From: Candidatus Obscuribacterales bacterium
GTDB lineage: Bacteria; Cyanobacteriota; Vampirovibrionia; Obscuribacterales; Obscuribacteraceae
NCBI GenBank assembly: GCA_019744775.1
Contig: JAIETZ010000004.1
Span: forward strand, 124,001-188,000
DNA: 64,000 nucleotides
Direction of reading: 5' to 3'
Positions 63,370-64,000 of the stretch are shown in pieces (position 1 is the first letter of the stretch; each line of letters opens with the position of its first letter). Under the pieces are notes generated by a model. That model ran no database searches, had not been told where the DNA came from, and saw only the letters and a list, made by a program, of their open reading frames with translations. The translations under genes were made by a program, and so were the position numbers.

Positions 63370-64000
63370 ATGATCCAGTTCAGAAAGAAGCTGGCATTAC
63401 TTTGCGCATTCGGTTTCTTATTTGTACACCTGCAAGGAAGTGTTGCCTTAGCGCAGGAGTCGACATCAAGCGTTCCAGATTCTCACAGTTGTGACTCGGC
63501 AACATGCGTGAATGGCACGAATCCAGCAACGGCAACTATTGTCGAATCTGCCTCACACTCAACACCAATTAACTTGGACCTCAGCTCGACCCAGCAAACG
63601 GTTGCGCTGCCAACAACAGCCACATTTTTGCCTTTCAACCTATCTGTTACCGACGGAAGTTCTCTACCTATTCAGCCTGGTGCTTTGCTAACTCCAGCAC
63701 AATTTATTGCTGCCTTCCAGATTCTATCGGGAGGCACGCAAGAACTACTGCTTGGGATAAATGGTAATGCTGTCGGTGGCAGCTTTGCCATTAATGAGAC
63801 CCTAAGCCAGCCGCTGGGCAACCTGGTGGTTCCGCAGGGTGTAACAGCCATTCATGACTTTGGCGTAGCATCCGAACTAAATCTTGCCGGCATTCTAAGC
63901 AATGCTGGAACTTTCTACGCAGTGTCCAGCAACATGGCGGTCAACAGTGCCGCAATCAGCAGCTCCAGTATTATCAACCAGCAGGGCGCGCTTATCACTT
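63370..64000 (+). CDS. Large secreted beta-helix adhesin-like protein (N-terminal part)
   Basis: The frame from the ATG at 63370 is open to the window end (210 codons), so the gene continues to the right. AGGAG lies 6 nt before the start. A signal peptide is clear (MIQFRKKLALLCAFGFLFVH, cleavage near SVALAQES). The mature part is Ser/Thr/Asn/Gln/Ala-rich with GINGNAVGGSFAIN, GNLVVPQGVTAIHDFGVASELNLAGILSNAG and SSSIINQQGALIT, the pattern of filamentous-hemagglutinin-like beta-helix repeats. It is likely exported to the cell surface, but no partner transporter is visible. Confidence 0.75.
   Translation, partial: MIQFRKKLALLCAFGFLFVHLQGSVALAQESTSSVPDSHSCDSATCVNGTNPATATIVESASHSTPINLDLSSTQQTVALPTTATFLPFNLSVTDGSSLPIQPGALLTPAQFIAAFQILSGGTQELLLGINGNAVGGSFAINETLSQPLGNLVVPQGVTAIHDFGVASELNLAGILSNAGTFYAVSSNMAVNSAAISSSSIINQQGALIT

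Noticed and set aside
63255-63494. 79-codon plus-strand frame before the adhesin
   Set aside because: It overlaps the adhesin start in another frame; the adhesin has a better ribosome site and a clear signal peptide.

Overview
The window looks like a chromosomal segment of a facultatively anaerobic bacterium. GC content is moderate (mid 40s by eye) and Shine-Dalgarno sites are clear. No phylogenetic marker gene is present, so the lineage is uncertain. The mix of a group 3b [NiFe] hydrogenase, many universal stress proteins, a TadG-like pseudopilin-type protein and a long secreted adhesin would suit a Melainabacteria/Obscuribacter-like organism, but that is inference.

Region 1 (1-29.6 kb) is a hydrogen-metabolism and low-oxygen stress island. 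It starts with the end of hypB, then hypC and the four structural genes of a group 3b NAD(P)-linked hydrogenase (beta, gamma, delta, alpha), all closely spaced or overlapping. Next come four universal stress proteins, an alpha/beta hydrolase, a NarL-type response regulator, a divergent heme-globin-coupled histidine kinase, a zinc alcohol dehydrogenase, an acyltransferase, two P-type cation ATPases, an erythromycin-esterase-like protein, a phosphoribosyltransferase coupled to a rubredoxin, and a CoA-transferase. The remaining maturation genes follow as hypF-hypC2-hypD-SIS-hypE. The gene set resembles known anaerobic-fitness or dormancy regulons, with the globin kinase as a plausible oxygen sensor.

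Region 2 (31.7-45.3 kb) is the most unusual part: a 13.6 kb integrative element in a tRNA-Pro(UGG) gene, bounded by a perfect 42 bp direct repeat (31700-31741 and 45281-45322). It encodes an arm-domain tyrosine integrase, a second tyrosine recombinase fused to a complete HigA-type antitoxin, an AlpA-like regulator, a Toprim primase, a DUF3987-type helicase-like protein, a nested inverted-repeat zone that may be its origin, and two different P27-family small terminase subunits. There is no large terminase, portal, capsid, tail or lysis gene. This is the architecture of a phage satellite (PICI/P4-like). At the attL side it carries a coupled pair, a PD-(D/E)XK-like nuclease and an AlbA/Schlafen-type protein, which looks like anti-phage cargo. 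A cascade of three coupled micro-ORFs lies beside the fused recombinase.

Region 3 (45.3-64 kb) returns to chromosomal genes: a TolC/CzcC-type outer membrane protein, a membrane protein, an S1C protease, a large TadG-like surface protein, a Dabb-domain protein, an acyltransferase-3, a DUF2252 protein, CstA and a NupC-type nucleoside transporter in tandem, a PEGA-like membrane protein, PBP1A, a XerC/D recombinase, and the start of a large secreted adhesin that runs off the right edge.
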